Source of the DNA: CAYSLU01 sp964431965
GTDB lineage: Bacteria; Verrucomicrobiota; Kiritimatiellia; CAIKKV01; CAYSLU01
Direction: 5' to 3'
DNA length: 32,298 bases
Assembly (NCBI GenBank): GCA_964431965.1
Contig: CAYSLU010000061.1
Span: forward strand, 1-32,298
The notes under the pieces were generated by a model that was not told where the DNA came from, ran no database searches, and saw nothing but the letters and a program-made list of their open reading frames with translations. Position 1 is the stretch's first letter. Every line of letters begins with the position of its first letter. Below are positions 1 through 8,144 of the stretch, piece by piece. The translations under genes were made by a program, and so were the position numbers.

Positions 1-214
1 GGATGCGCCACGGATGTCGCTGTAGCTCACCTGTTCGACCGGTCGGGAGTCCCGTTTCCTTTTCGGAGTCCCGTCCGGGGTGCCTCGTCTGCACGTGCTG
101 TCACAGCACGCGGATCCTCGTTCAGGCTGACCGCTACCGCGGTGCGTCGGCAACCGGGGCCCTCGTGAACTGGAGGGGGATGCTATCACGGTGAGATGCC
201 GAGGGGCGCAGCCT
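1..214. other. no gene recognised
   Basis: No open frame here has recognisable protein character. The only local structure I see is a short hairpin, GTGCTG-tca-CAGCAC, near 96-110. The stretch may hold the end or regulatory region of a gene outside the window. Confidence 0.4.
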
Positions 215-598
215 TCACGCGACGGCGGCCAGCAGCACCGGCCAGCACTCGATCCAGTCCCCGGCACCCACGTCAACGGCCGTGCTGCGTTCGCCCTCGG
301 CCGTCAGGCTGTACCCAATGCAGGCGTTGCCCTCTGGCGCCTCCCAGTCACGCCGCATGCCGCCTGTCTCGTCAGACGCGGCCGTCACCGTCCACCCGCC
401 GAAGCGCCAGGCAAACGCCCCGGACCAGGAATGCGCATGGCCAGCCAGTTCGCGGGCTCCCGTCGGGCGAACGCGGTTGCCCCCCCCACACACCGGCCAG
501 GCTGCCCCAGGCGGCCCGCCGAACGCCAGGGGTATCAGCACACGGCCCGGCAGTCGCGGGCGCCGTGGCGGGCGAACTGGCCCGTGCGGATGGCGCAC
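215..598 (-). CDS. doubtful hypothetical protein, possibly a gene remnant
   Basis: I do not recognise this frame. Its last ~80 residues, from about ARELAGHAHSWSG to the stop, have mixed, protein-like composition with several Trp and acidic residues. The first ~45 residues are a Pro/Arg/Gly-rich run typical of a non-coding frame in GC-rich DNA. The change falls beside a run of eight C's on the plus strand (about 480-487), so a frameshift or an inactivated gene is possible. No ribosome binding site is obvious before the first ATG. No domain, signal peptide or membrane segment is visible. It could equally be chance open frame. Confidence 0.25.
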   Translation of the reverse strand: MRHPHGPVRPPRRPRLPGRVLIPLAFGGPPGAAWPVCGGGNRVRPTGARELAGHAHSWSGAFAWRFGGWTVTAASDETGGMRRDWEAPEGNACIGYSLTAEGERSTAVDVGAGDWIECWPVLLAAVA

Positions 599-996
599 AC
601 TGAACCGATCGCAGGGCGAAGCGCCACGGCGAGGGCGGGAGCGACGGCTTCATGTTCTTGCTGCCTGCCGGCGCCCTGCTACCATATCGCCGACCCCGAT
701 GGATGCCGGGCGTGGCGTAATCCGTCGGGCGGCTAGTGGCCGGACGCCCCTGACCTGCTAGCTGCTTCAGTGCGGACACGTTTGACTGTCCGGATGCGCC
801 CACCGCAGAGGAACACCCCCCATCGTTACTAGCGGAATACTCAGGTTTTTCCCGTTGGCCAATTGGCCATTGTTGGCCATTCGAGCATGACCCACAGTGT
901 TTACAGGAGGGCACACCAACGGACACAAGGTGACGGTTCGAGCAGGGAAATCCGCGAAATAGCCAATTAAATCAGGGCTTTCGCGAGGTTCTTAGA
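599..996. other. intergenic region with TTGGCCA repeats
   Basis: No convincing gene is present. At 855-882 the motif TTGGCCA (or TGGCCA) occurs three times, and two copies form a 14-bp palindrome TGGCCAATTGGCCA. This part is clearly more AT-rich than its surroundings, so it may be a regulatory site, but no target gene is evident. Confidence 0.35.
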
Positions 997-1082
997 TGGT
1001 GCCGGGGGAGGGACTTGAACCCTCATGCCCTTGCGGGCGCCAGATTTTGAGTCTGGTACGTCTGCCATTTCGTCACCCCGGC
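997..1082 (-). tRNA. tRNA-Leu (anticodon CAA)
   Basis: Read on the minus strand this is a complete 86-nt tRNA with its CCA encoded (997-999). The acceptor stem is GCCGGGG paired with CCCCGGC, followed by discriminator A. The anticodon stem CCAGA/TCTGG encloses the loop CTCAAAA, giving anticodon CAA, which reads UUG leucine codons. A long variable arm (about CGCCCGCAAGGGCAT) marks it as class II, as expected for tRNA-Leu. The T arm contains GGTTCAAGTCC. It is isolated, with its own likely promoter upstream. Confidence 0.95.
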
Positions 1083-1137
1083 GCAGGGGGTGGATTGCGG
1101 ACCACAGCTTGCCGCCGCAGCCCGCAAACAGCGCGGT

Positions 1138-1166
1138 CTTATACCAAGTTGATGGATGAGTTGGAA
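1138..1166 (-). promoter_or_regulatory. likely sigma-70-type promoter for tRNA-Leu
   Basis: On the minus strand a TATAAG box (1138-1143) lies 17 nt downstream of TTCCAA (1161-1166). The -10 matches the consensus at five of six bases; the -35 is weak. The expected start would give a leader of about 50 nt before the tRNA 5' end at 1082. Confidence 0.4.
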
Positions 1167-1320
1167 TCGTTTTCCGCCCCTCTATCCCGCAAACCGGCGC
1201 AGTTCCGATCTTTGAACCGCGGAATATCGAACGGCAGATTTCCGAATCTCGAAGGCCGGAATGGCCGCTGCCCCACCGTTCCCGGCAACGCTGCCGACAC
1301 AAGGCCGGAAACCCGCCCAC

Positions 1321-1776
1321 TCACGTCTCGTTTCCAAACGTACTTCCCCACCCCGCCGCCGGGGCGGAGAGCCAGCGGGCCAGCGATCGGCGCAACGGCG
1401 CCGGCTCCAGGCGCGCCCGGCCCAAACCCGCGAGCGGAGCCCAGAGGAACTCGATGTGGTCTTCCTCCGCGCGCGGCGCAGCCGCGGAACTCATTCGCGG
1501 GATTCGGAGTTCGAATACCAGGTTGACCTCGCAATGCGGCTCGCCCTTCTGCAGGAACGTGTGTTCGACTGCGCCCAGGAACCGGCCGACCGTGCACTTC
1601 AGGCCGAGCTCCTCCATCACCTCGCGCGCCAGGCTATCCCTCGCGCCCTCGCCGAAATCCACGTGCCCGCCCGGCAGGTAGGTGTTCGCCGCGCCCTTCG
1701 AGTGACACAGGAGAACGTGTCCGTCCGCCACACACACCCCCCGCGCCAGGACTTCCACTTCACGACGCTTCTTCAT
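1321..1776 (-). CDS. NUDIX hydrolase
   Basis: A 151-residue member of the NUDIX family, which hydrolyses nucleoside diphosphates linked to another group, often damaged or excess nucleotides. The Nudix box GX5EX7REUXEEXGU is complete: G37, E43, R51-E52, E55-E56 and G58 (PGGHVDFGEGARDSLAREV...). The glutamates coordinate the metal. The substrate cannot be read from sequence; the frame before the box (LLCHSKGAANTYLPGGHVDFGEG) suggests an ADP-ribose or (d)NTP-type enzyme. The start MKKRREVEVL is chosen because GGGAG lies 7 nt upstream and because it falls 22 nt after the folC stop. The open frame continues upstream inside folC, but that part has no protein character. Likely last gene of the minus-strand run from comF. 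Confidence 0.9.
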   Translation of the reverse strand: MKKRREVEVLARGVCVADGHVLLCHSKGAANTYLPGGHVDFGEGARDSLAREVMEELGLKCTVGRFLGAVEHTFLQKGEPHCEVNLVFELRIPRMSSAAAPRAEEDHIEFLWAPLAGLGRARLEPAPLRRSLARWLSAPAAGWGSTFGNET

Positions 1777-1798
1777 GTCGGCATCTCCCGCGCCCGAA

Positions 1799-3118
1799 TC
1801 ACGTGGCGGACTCGCCGCGCAACTCCAGCACCTCGCCCACCAGGTACAGCGATCCCGCGACGCAGAGGGCTCCGGCTTCGGCCTTCGCCCACGCCAGCGA
1901 CTGATCCAGCGCCTCGCCGAGCGACGCCGCCACCTCGACCTGTCCGATGCCAGCCGAGCGCGCCAGGGCCGCCAGATCGGCTGGCGGCACGCCGCGCTCC
2001 GTACGCAGCGGAACGGTCCAACAGCGGCGCACCTTTCCGAAATTCCCCAGGAAGCTGCGCGCATCCTTGTCGCTGCACATGCCCACCACCAGCCCAAGCG
2101 GCCGCCCCTTCATCAGGTCCTTGAGCGTCTCCGCCAGCACGCGGCCACCCGCGGGATTGTGCGCGCCGTCGAGAATCGTCGGGGTCTCCCACCCCAGCAG
2201 CTGGCACCGCCCCGGCCACCGGGCCTCCTCCAGCCCGCGACGCACCGCGTCGGGAGCCAGGGGGGGTCCCAGCAGGGCCGCCGCCTCCTCCAGCGCGGCC
2301 ACAGCCAGCGCGGCGTTGCCCAGCTGGTGCCGCCCCAGCAGGGCCAGATCCACAGTCCCGTAGTCGACATCGGCGGATTCAATCCGCACGCGCTGGCCCT
2401 CAATCGTCTGCACGACCCGTCGAACCGCAACCCGCTCGGACGCCGCCGTCAGCCGGCAGCCCCGCTCCCGGGCGGTTCGCCCGAACACAACGGCCGCATC
2501 ATCCGGCTGTTCGCCGCACACCACCGGCCGGCCCGGTTTGATGATCCCGGCCTTCTCGCCCGCGATGCTCGCGATGTCCGGGCCGAGGTGCTGCGTATGC
2601 TCCAGGCTGATGGGCGTGATCACGGACAGCAGCGGCGTCACGATGTTCGTCGCATCCAGCCGCCCGCCCAGACCGGTCTCCAGCACGACCAGCGTCACGC
2701 CGCGGCGCCGGAAGTGCTCGAAGGCCATTGCGGTGGTGATCTCGAAGAAGGTCGCTTCGCGCCCCAGCGCCGCCTCGGCGCGCGCCGTTGCCGGCTCCAC
2801 CACGGCCAGCAGCTCCGCCAACTCGTCGTCCGTGACGGTCTCTCCATTCACGCGAATCCGCTCGTTGAAGCGGATCAAGTGCGGCGAGGTGTAGAGCCCG
2901 ACACGAAATCCGGCCGCACGCAGGACCGAGTCCACCATCGCGCAGACGGACCCTTTGCCATTGGTGCCCGCCACATGAATGGCGGCGAACGCGCGCTCGG
3001 GATGGCCGAGTTCCTGCGCGATCGCCTCCGCCATCTCAAGCCCCAACTTGATCCCGAAGTTGTGGCGCCGATACAGGCGGTCCAGCGCCTGCTCAACCTC
3101 CGTCCGCTGCGCGTCCAT
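1799..3118 (-). CDS. folC: bifunctional folylpolyglutamate synthase / dihydrofolate synthase
   Basis: A cytosolic Mur-ligase-family enzyme that adds glutamate to folates, and in many bacteria also to dihydropteroate. The 439-residue length fits the family. The ATP-binding P-loop AGTNGKGS is at residues 50-57, followed by the family motif TSPHL. The Mur-ligase core signatures LETGLGGRLDATN and ITPISLEHTQHLG follow, with the C-terminal domain marker DGAHNPAG. The start MDAQRTEVEQ is preferred to an ATG nine codons upstream because GGAGG lies 8 nt before it, whereas the upstream ATG has a purine run directly abutting it. It sits between comF (64 nt upstream) and the NUDIX gene (22 nt downstream), probably in one transcript. 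Confidence 0.96.
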   Translation of the reverse strand: MDAQRTEVEQALDRLYRRHNFGIKLGLEMAEAIAQELGHPERAFAAIHVAGTNGKGSVCAMVDSVLRAAGFRVGLYTSPHLIRFNERIRVNGETVTDDELAELLAVVEPATARAEAALGREATFFEITTAMAFEHFRRRGVTLVVLETGLGGRLDATNIVTPLLSVITPISLEHTQHLGPDIASIAGEKAGIIKPGRPVVCGEQPDDAAVVFGRTARERGCRLTAASERVAVRRVVQTIEGQRVRIESADVDYGTVDLALLGRHQLGNAALAVAALEEAAALLGPPLAPDAVRRGLEEARWPGRCQLLGWETPTILDGAHNPAGGRVLAETLKDLMKGRPLGLVVGMCSDKDARSFLGNFGKVRRCWTVPLRTERGVPPADLAALARSAGIGQVEVAASLGEALDQSLAWAKAEAGALCVAGSLYLVGEVLELRGESAT

Positions 3119-3182
3119 CCCTCGTCCCTCCGCCTTCGCATCCATTCCTCAGCCGTCCGCCCTCATCCCTCATCCTCCACGC

Positions 3183-3917
3183 CTACCCCCTCGCCACGGT
3201 CACCACGTGCACGGCGGCGGCCCCCCCCGCCATCAGGGCCCGCGAGCACTCGTCCACGGTCGCGCCGGTCGTCATGACGTCGTCAACCAGAAGGATCCGC
3301 CGGCCCTCGATCCACTCGGGGCTGCGCGCCTCGAATGCGCCGCGCATGTTGGCGCGACGCTCCGCCGCGGTCAAGTGCGTCTGGGTCGCCGTGGGGCGCA
3401 CGCGCACGGCCGCCCGCCGCGCCAGCGGCTTGCCCAGCCGCCGGGCCAGATCCCGCGCCAGGATCGCCGACTGGTTGTAGCTCCGCTCGCGCTCTTTTGT
3501 CGCGTGCAGGGGGACGCTGCTGACCACGTCGATCTCCGCGTCCCGAAAGTGCGCCCGCACGCACGGCTCCAGCAGCGCCCCCAGGTCGCGGCCCAGGTGC
3601 GTTCCGCGCCCGTACTTGAACTCGTGCAGGATCGGCTGGATCGCGCCCCGGTACCGCACGGCCGAGCGGGCGCGCTCGAAGGCCGGCTTCACGCTCAGGC
3701 ACCACGCACAGGTGTAGGCGTGCTCGATCCGGCCCTCCGCCGGATCCCCGCAGCGCCCGCAGTAGGGCGGCTCGACCACCGTCAGGCCGAGCATGCAGTC
3801 CGGGCACACGTGGCCCGGCGCATCCGCGACATCGCCCCGGCAGCCGGCGCAGCGGCGGGGATAGACGATGTCCGCGATCCCTCTCAGGAGGCGCGCCACA
3901 ACCCCGTTTGATCCCAT
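3183..3917 (-). CDS. comF: ComF family phosphoribosyltransferase-like protein
   Basis: A 244-residue double zinc-ribbon protein of the ComF/GntX family. Its relatives are linked to DNA uptake and natural transformation, but their biochemical role is poorly defined. The N-terminal part has four CxxC pairs (C23/C26, C38/C41, C53/C56, C70/C73), consistent with two zinc sites. The motif FKYG follows at 100-103. The phosphoribosyltransferase fold has its PRPP loop at about 208-220, ILLVDDVMTTGAT. The start has a strong GGAGGAGG 6 nt upstream. It follows mtnP by 42 nt on the same strand. No other competence genes are visible, so a role in transformation is inference from the family only. Confidence 0.9.
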   Translation of the reverse strand: MGSNGVVARLLRGIADIVYPRRCAGCRGDVADAPGHVCPDCMLGLTVVEPPYCGRCGDPAEGRIEHAYTCAWCLSVKPAFERARSAVRYRGAIQPILHEFKYGRGTHLGRDLGALLEPCVRAHFRDAEIDVVSSVPLHATKERERSYNQSAILARDLARRLGKPLARRAAVRVRPTATQTHLTAAERRANMRGAFEARSPEWIEGRRILLVDDVMTTGATVDECSRALMAGGAAAVHVVTVARG

Positions 3918-3959
3918 CGGCCCCCTCCTCCCCCTGCGGCCGCCGGCGCGGGCGCGCCC

Positions 3960-4838
3960 TCACACATACCGCCCGAGGATGAGCTTCAGCCGCTCCCGGG
4001 CCTCCGCCGATATGGCGTCCCGGTTCGTGAGGATCGCGTTCTTCAGCGCGTGCCCGCAGGGACAGTCGCGCGTCTCGTGCAGCGCCGGAAGCAGCCGGGC
4101 CAGGATCTTGCGGGCCAGCGCCACGTTCGCCAGCAGGTGCCCGACGATCATCTCGATCGACACCTCCTCCTCCGACTCCTTCCAGCAATCGTAGTCGGTG
4201 ACCATGGCCATCGCCTGATAGCAGATCTCCGCCTCGCGGCAGAGCTTGGCCTCCGGCAGGCTCGTCATGCCGATCACGTCGAAGTGCATCTGCCGGTACG
4301 CGTTGGACTCCGCCCGCGTGGAGAACGCCGGCCCCTCCATGTTGACGTAGGTGCCCTCGTCGGACACCCGGATGTCCGGGCTGCCGGGCTCGGCATCCAC
4401 GGTCTGGCGCGCCGCGTCGGCGATCAGCGCCCGCAGATCCGGGCAGGCCGGCTCAGCGAACGAAACGTGCGCGACGACGCCCCCCCCGAAGAACGTATGC
4501 GCCAGCGCCTGCTTCGTCCGGTCGAAGTACTGGTCCGGCAGGACGATGTCGCGCGGGCGGAGGTCCTCCTTCAGGCTCCCCACGGCGCTCACCGAGATCA
4601 CCCGCTCGACGCCGAGCGACTTGAGCGCGTGGATGTTCGCGCGGTGGTTGATCTCGCTCGGCAGGATGCGGTGCCCCTTGCCGTGCCGCGGCAGAAAGTA
4701 CACTTCGCGACCGGCAAAGCGGCCGTGCAAGAATGCGTCGGACGGGTCGCCGAACGGCGTCTTGACGATCTCCGTCCGGACGTCCTCGATCCCCTCGAGA
4801 TCGTACAGCCCGCTGCCCCCGATGATGCCGATCTTCAT
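3960..4838 (-). CDS. mtnP: S-methyl-5'-thioadenosine phosphorylase
   Basis: A 292-residue purine nucleoside phosphorylase of the MTAP/PNP class 2 family. It splits 5'-methylthioadenosine with phosphate into adenine and methylthioribose-1-phosphate, recycling the by-product of polyamine synthesis. Visible motifs are GGSG (7-10), RHG (51-53) in the phosphate site, SAVGSL (84-89), and the long conserved run YVNMEGPAFSTRAESNAYR followed by IGMTSLPEAKLCREAEICY. The purine-site region TDYDCW is present; Asp here favours 6-aminopurine nucleosides (MTA) over 6-oxo substrates. The start MKIGIIGGSG is the natural family N-terminus, with AGGGAAG upstream. Together with ahcY at the other end of the window it covers S-adenosylmethionine by-product salvage. 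Confidence 0.94.
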   Translation of the reverse strand: MKIGIIGGSGLYDLEGIEDVRTEIVKTPFGDPSDAFLHGRFAGREVYFLPRHGKGHRILPSEINHRANIHALKSLGVERVISVSAVGSLKEDLRPRDIVLPDQYFDRTKQALAHTFFGGGVVAHVSFAEPACPDLRALIADAARQTVDAEPGSPDIRVSDEGTYVNMEGPAFSTRAESNAYRQMHFDVIGMTSLPEAKLCREAEICYQAMAMVTDYDCWKESEEEVSIEMIVGHLLANVALARKILARLLPALHETRDCPCGHALKNAILTNRDAISAEARERLKLILGRYV

Positions 4839-4887
4839 CTCGCTTCCCTTTCCTGTTCGGTCCCGGATCCCGCCGAGCCCGCGCCCG

Positions 4888-5820
4888 TCATGGCTGAACA
4901 TAGTGCGCGTAGAACGGGTACTTTTCACGCGCAAACTCGCGCGGCACGTACTTCCAGCGCTTGTACAGCCACAGCCAGTTCCCCGGATGCTCCCGGACCT
5001 CGGCCTCGATCGCACGCGCAATCCCCTGCGTCAGCGCCTGGATGGCGTCGGGCCCTTCGGCCTGCGGGAGCGCGGGCCTGGCGTAGATCACGTAGCCGCC
5101 GTCCGGCGCCGGACGGCAGAACGCGGGGACGATCGGCACCCCAGTCCGGACGGACAGGGCGGCCGCCGTCCCGGAAATCGGGACGGGAAGCCCGAAGTAC
5201 TCCACGAAGACGCCTCCGCGGCCCGGCGCGGTATTCTGATCCAGCAGCAGCGCCACGCGCTGGCCGTCCTTCAGCGTCTTGAGAAGCGCCTTCACGGCGC
5301 CCGCCTGCTCCACGATCCGCTGGCCCGTTCGCTGCCGCAACCGGTTCAGAAGCCGGGACACCGGGCGGTTCTGGATGACCGCGGCCACGCTCGCCGTAAC
5401 GCACCCGTGATGCGCCGCGGCCTGACCGAGCACCTCCCAGTTCCCGAAGTGGGCCGTCACGAGGATGAGCGGCCGCTTCATCGCATGCGCGTCGAACGAC
5501 GGGTCGAAGCGAACCCACCGGTCGATCCGCCGCGGGGTGCGCTTCGTGAACCAGAAGAGGTCGAGCAGCACCAGCGCGAACGTGCGATGGACGTCCCGGA
5601 TGATGCGCCGCCGCTCCGCCGGGGAGAGCCGATCCCCGTACACCAACGCCAGATTGGCCAAGCCGATCCGCCGGCCCAGCGTCGGCAGCGCGGCGCCCAG
5701 CGCTCCCGCGCCCCGCGCCAGCGCGACCACCGCCCGACGCGGCAGGCAGGGGATTACCGCCAGGCCGAAGCCCGTCACCGCCACCTCGCCCACCCGGCGA
5801 AAACTCTTGAACACACTCAT
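4888..5820 (-). CDS. lysophospholipid / lipid A acyltransferase family protein (LpxL/HtrB-like)
   Basis: A 310-residue inner-membrane acyltransferase. In relatives such as LpxL and LpxM it transfers a secondary acyl chain to Kdo-lipid A. The catalytic HX4E motif is HFGNWE at residues 124-129. A second conserved block, LLLDQNTAPGRGGVFVEYFG, and the late NWLWLYKRWK motif are both typical. An N-terminal hydrophobic stretch at about 12-45 would anchor it. The start codon lies only 16 nt after the encoded CCA of tRNA-Lys, with no Shine-Dalgarno in between. The gene therefore probably shares the tRNA transcript or uses a leader made by tRNA processing. mtnP follows after 49 nt. The acyl donor and exact acceptor are not determinable here. 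Confidence 0.88.
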   Translation of the reverse strand: MSVFKSFRRVGEVAVTGFGLAVIPCLPRRAVVALARGAGALGAALPTLGRRIGLANLALVYGDRLSPAERRRIIRDVHRTFALVLLDLFWFTKRTPRRIDRWVRFDPSFDAHAMKRPLILVTAHFGNWEVLGQAAAHHGCVTASVAAVIQNRPVSRLLNRLRQRTGQRIVEQAGAVKALLKTLKDGQRVALLLDQNTAPGRGGVFVEYFGLPVPISGTAAALSVRTGVPIVPAFCRPAPDGGYVIYARPALPQAEGPDAIQALTQGIARAIEAEVREHPGNWLWLYKRWKYVPREFAREKYPFYAHYVQP

Positions 5821-5836
5821 GGCGCCCGGGGAAATC

Positions 5837-5912
5837 TGGTGAGCCGTGCGGGGCTCGAACCCGCGACCACTTGATTAAAAGTCAAGTGCTCTACCAACTG
5901 AGCTAACGGCCC
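5837..5912 (-). tRNA. tRNA-Lys (anticodon UUU)
   Basis: A complete 76-nt tRNA on the minus strand with encoded CCA (5837-5839). The acceptor stem GGGCCGT pairs with ACGGCTC with one G-T wobble. The D arm begins TAGCTCAGTTGGTAGAGC. The anticodon stem CTTGA/TCAAG encloses loop CTTTTAA, giving UUU for AAA and AAG lysine codons. The T arm is GCGGGTTCGAGCCCCGC. It directly precedes the acyltransferase gene. Confidence 0.96.
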
Positions 5913-6066
5913 ATGGTTATCAGCGCGAAGACAGCCGCGAAATGTACGGATCGAACGCCCCGCGGTCAATCGCGGAGAAGGTGCTGCAGGGGACGGGGCG
6001 ATGGTTGACGGTTGGCCGCGCTCGCCCGCGGTCCGCAGCCTGAAGTCGGTCGTCCGTGGTCTCCGG

Positions 6067-6810
6067 TCAGCTCCTCCGGCCCTTCGTCGAGCGGCGGATG
6101 GTCTCGAGCGCTTCGGCCGCCGCGGCTGACTCCGCATCGCGCTTGTTCACGCCGCTGCCCACGCCCATCGTGGTTCCGCCGATCGACACCTCAACGGTGT
6201 ACCGGCGCTCGTGAGACGGCCCGTCCTCGCGGATGATCCGGTACACCGGCCCCCGGTGATACGTCCGCTGGGCCACATCCTGAAGCTTGCCCTTGGGGTT
6301 CTCCGCCCAGAAATCGTAGTCCTCGCCCTCGAGCTCGGGAACGAACAGCTTGTGGTAGATGCGCTCCACGGCCCGGACGCCGCCGTCCAGGTAGGCGGCG
6401 CCGACGATGGCCTCCAGCGCATCCGCGATCGTCGACGGGCGATTCCGCCCGCCCGACGCGTCTTCGCCCTTGCCCATGCGCAGGCGCTCGGCAAGGCCCA
6501 CCCGGTCGCCGATCCGGGCCAGCGCTTTCCCGCTCGTGAGCCGGCTGCGGACGGACGTCAGAGCGCCCTCCTCCATCTCCTCATGCTGGCGGTACGTGTG
6601 AGCCGCCACCACGAAGCCCATCACCGCGTCCCCCAGGAACTCCAGGCGCTGGTTGTCCCCCCCGACGTTGCCCTTCTCGTAGCGATACGACGGGTGTCGC
6701 AGCGCCATCGCCAGCAGGCGCTTGTTCCGGAACGTGTAACCGATCCGCTTTTCCAGCGCGCTCGTGGCCGGGCGCAGCATGCGAATCACGCGAAGTCCCA
6801 TCTGTTTCAT
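6067..6810 (-). CDS. rnc: ribonuclease III
   Basis: A 247-residue double-strand-specific endoribonuclease that processes rRNA precursors and structured mRNAs. The RNase III signature NQRLEFLGD is at 53-61, with catalytic-site residues E57 and D61. The second acidic pair is D130 and E133 in DALEAIVGAAYLD. Gln replaces the first Glu of the E. coli signature; I regard this as a tolerated substitution. The C-terminal double-stranded RNA-binding domain is at about 170-240 and ends with the typical GSGVNKRDAESAAAAEAL helix. Family length is about 225-250. No classical Shine-Dalgarno is seen before the ATG. xerD lies 48 nt upstream on the same strand. Confidence 0.96.
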   Translation of the reverse strand: MKQMGLRVIRMLRPATSALEKRIGYTFRNKRLLAMALRHPSYRYEKGNVGGDNQRLEFLGDAVMGFVVAAHTYRQHEEMEEGALTSVRSRLTSGKALARIGDRVGLAERLRMGKGEDASGGRNRPSTIADALEAIVGAAYLDGGVRAVERIYHKLFVPELEGEDYDFWAENPKGKLQDVAQRTYHRGPVYRIIREDGPSHERRYTVEVSIGGTTMGVGSGVNKRDAESAAAAEALETIRRSTKGRRS

Positions 6811-6858
6811 AGCCGCCCCCCCCGCCCGATCATGTCCCGACTCCCGGACTGCTGCACC

Positions 6859-7746
6859 TCACGCCCTCGGGTGGAACTGCGCGTGCATCGACTTCAGCCG
6901 GTTCTGGTCGATGTGCGTGTAGACCTGCGTCGTCGCGATGTCCGCGTGGCCCAGCATCTCCTGGATCACGCGCAGCGGCGCCCCGTTCGCCAGCAGGTGG
7001 CTGGCGAACGAGTGCCGCATCGTGTGCGGCGTGACCCGCTTCGCGATCGCCGCGCGCCGCGCGTAGTCCCGAATCAGCTTCCACACGCCCTTCCGGCTGA
7101 ACCCGCGGCCGCGGTACGTGACGAACAGCGCGTCGCCGCTCCGCCCCCGCATCAGCAGCGGGCGGGCGTCCTTCAGGTACCGCTCCAGATGCTGACGCGC
7201 GCTGCGCCCGAACGGCACGATGCGCGTCTTGTTCCCCTTCCCCGTACACCGCACGTAGCCGGAGTCGAAGTGCACGCCCTCGAGCGTCACCCCCGCGACC
7301 TCCGACACCCGCAACCCCGTGGCGTACATCATTTCCAGCAGCGCCCGGTCCCTCAGGCTGCGCGGATCGGTCCCCACCGGCGCCGCCAGAAGCCGGTCCA
7401 CTTCCTTGAAGGAGAGCGTGGACGGCAGCACCTTCCACAGCCGCGGCGACTCCATAACCTCAGTCACGTTCCGCGCCAGCATCGACTCCTGCTGCAGGAA
7501 CCGGAAGAACACCTTGATCGTCACCAGGCGGCGCGAGATCGAGTTCACGCCCAGGCCGCGCTCGCGCTCGGAGTCGAGGTAGTCCAGCACGTCGCGGCGC
7601 GCCACGGCATTGACCGACTGGATATTCCGAGACTGGAGGAAGGCCCGAAGGCTCAGCAGGTCGGCCCGATAGGCCGCGCGCGTGTTCGCGCTGAGGCCGC
7701 CCTCGAGCGTGATGTAGTCCAGAAACTGGTCGATCAGCGCTTCCAT
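6859..7746 (-). CDS. xerD: tyrosine recombinase XerD/XerC
   Basis: A 295-residue site-specific recombinase that resolves chromosome dimers at dif together with a partner Xer protein. The N-terminal SAM-like core-binding domain covers about 1-95. The catalytic domain has all residues of the family: R146 (ATGLRVSE), K170 (TGKGNKTR), H241 and R244 (HTMRHSF), H267 (LGHADI) and the nucleophile Y276 (QVYTHI). Length and the ending FHPRA match XerD-type proteins. No second Xer gene or dif site is seen in the window, and the surrounding genes are housekeeping, so this is not a phage or integron integrase. XerC cannot be formally excluded from sequence alone. Confidence 0.92.
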   Translation of the reverse strand: MEALIDQFLDYITLEGGLSANTRAAYRADLLSLRAFLQSRNIQSVNAVARRDVLDYLDSERERGLGVNSISRRLVTIKVFFRFLQQESMLARNVTEVMESPRLWKVLPSTLSFKEVDRLLAAPVGTDPRSLRDRALLEMMYATGLRVSEVAGVTLEGVHFDSGYVRCTGKGNKTRIVPFGRSARQHLERYLKDARPLLMRGRSGDALFVTYRGRGFSRKGVWKLIRDYARRAAIAKRVTPHTMRHSFASHLLANGAPLRVIQEMLGHADIATTQVYTHIDQNRLKSMHAQFHPRA

Positions 7747-7771
7747 ACCGACCCGTCGGACCGAATGGCGC

Positions 7772-8113
7772 TCATCGGCACTCGGCCGGCAGCGCAGCGC
7801 GCGCGGCCGGGTCGGCGGGGATGTCCGCCGTCGAGAGCCCGAGCTTCGCGATCTGGTGCTCGATGTTCTTGATCGCCAGCTTCATGCTGTCGTACCGGAC
7901 CGTCACCGTCCGCTTGCCCAGGTCGAACGCCACCGACTCGGCGAAGATTCCGTCGGTCGTCGCGAACGTATTCGCGATGAGCTTCTGGCACGCCTCGTTC
8001 TTGAGATCCGGCACGCTGATCGTGACCGTGCGGATATCGCTCGTGCGACACCCGCACAAAACGGCCGCCCAGCCCGCCGCCAGCACCAGCACCGCCAGCG
8101 CAATCCGTTTCAT
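7772..8113 (-). CDS. HMA-fold lipoprotein without the metal-binding CxxC
   Basis: A 113-residue predicted lipoprotein. Residues 1-21 form a signal peptide and the likely lipidated Cys is C22 (VLCGC). The mature part resembles a heavy-metal-associated domain in secondary-structure order: TVTISVPDL, a helix with NEACQKLIANTF, GIFAESVAFDLGKRTVTVRYD, then a helix ending AKLGL. The usual CxxC is absent, since only one Cys (C42) lies at that position. It may therefore bind metal differently or serve as a protein-interaction module. The start MKRIALAVL is chosen because GGAGGAG precedes it and an upstream ATG would overlap the flavoprotein gene. It lies 31 nt after that gene and 25 nt before xerD. 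Confidence 0.75.
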   Translation of the reverse strand: MKRIALAVLVLAAGWAAVLCGCRTSDIRTVTISVPDLKNEACQKLIANTFATTDGIFAESVAFDLGKRTVTVRYDSMKLAIKNIEHQIAKLGLSTADIPADPAARAALPAECR

Positions 8114-8144
8114 ACCGCGTTCCGCTCCTCCCCGCTTCGTCCCG

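Noticed and set aside
1775..3277. A 500-codon plus-strand frame across folC
   Set aside because: It is the mirror of folC, whose motifs are complete; composition is typical of an antisense shadow.
6859..7746. Integron or phage integrase
   Set aside because: The protein has XerD length and sequence, housekeeping neighbours and no integron-specific insertion, attC sites or phage genes.
6211..7872. A 553-codon plus-strand frame opposite rnc and xerD
   Set aside because: Both minus-strand genes have full catalytic motif sets, and this frame has none.
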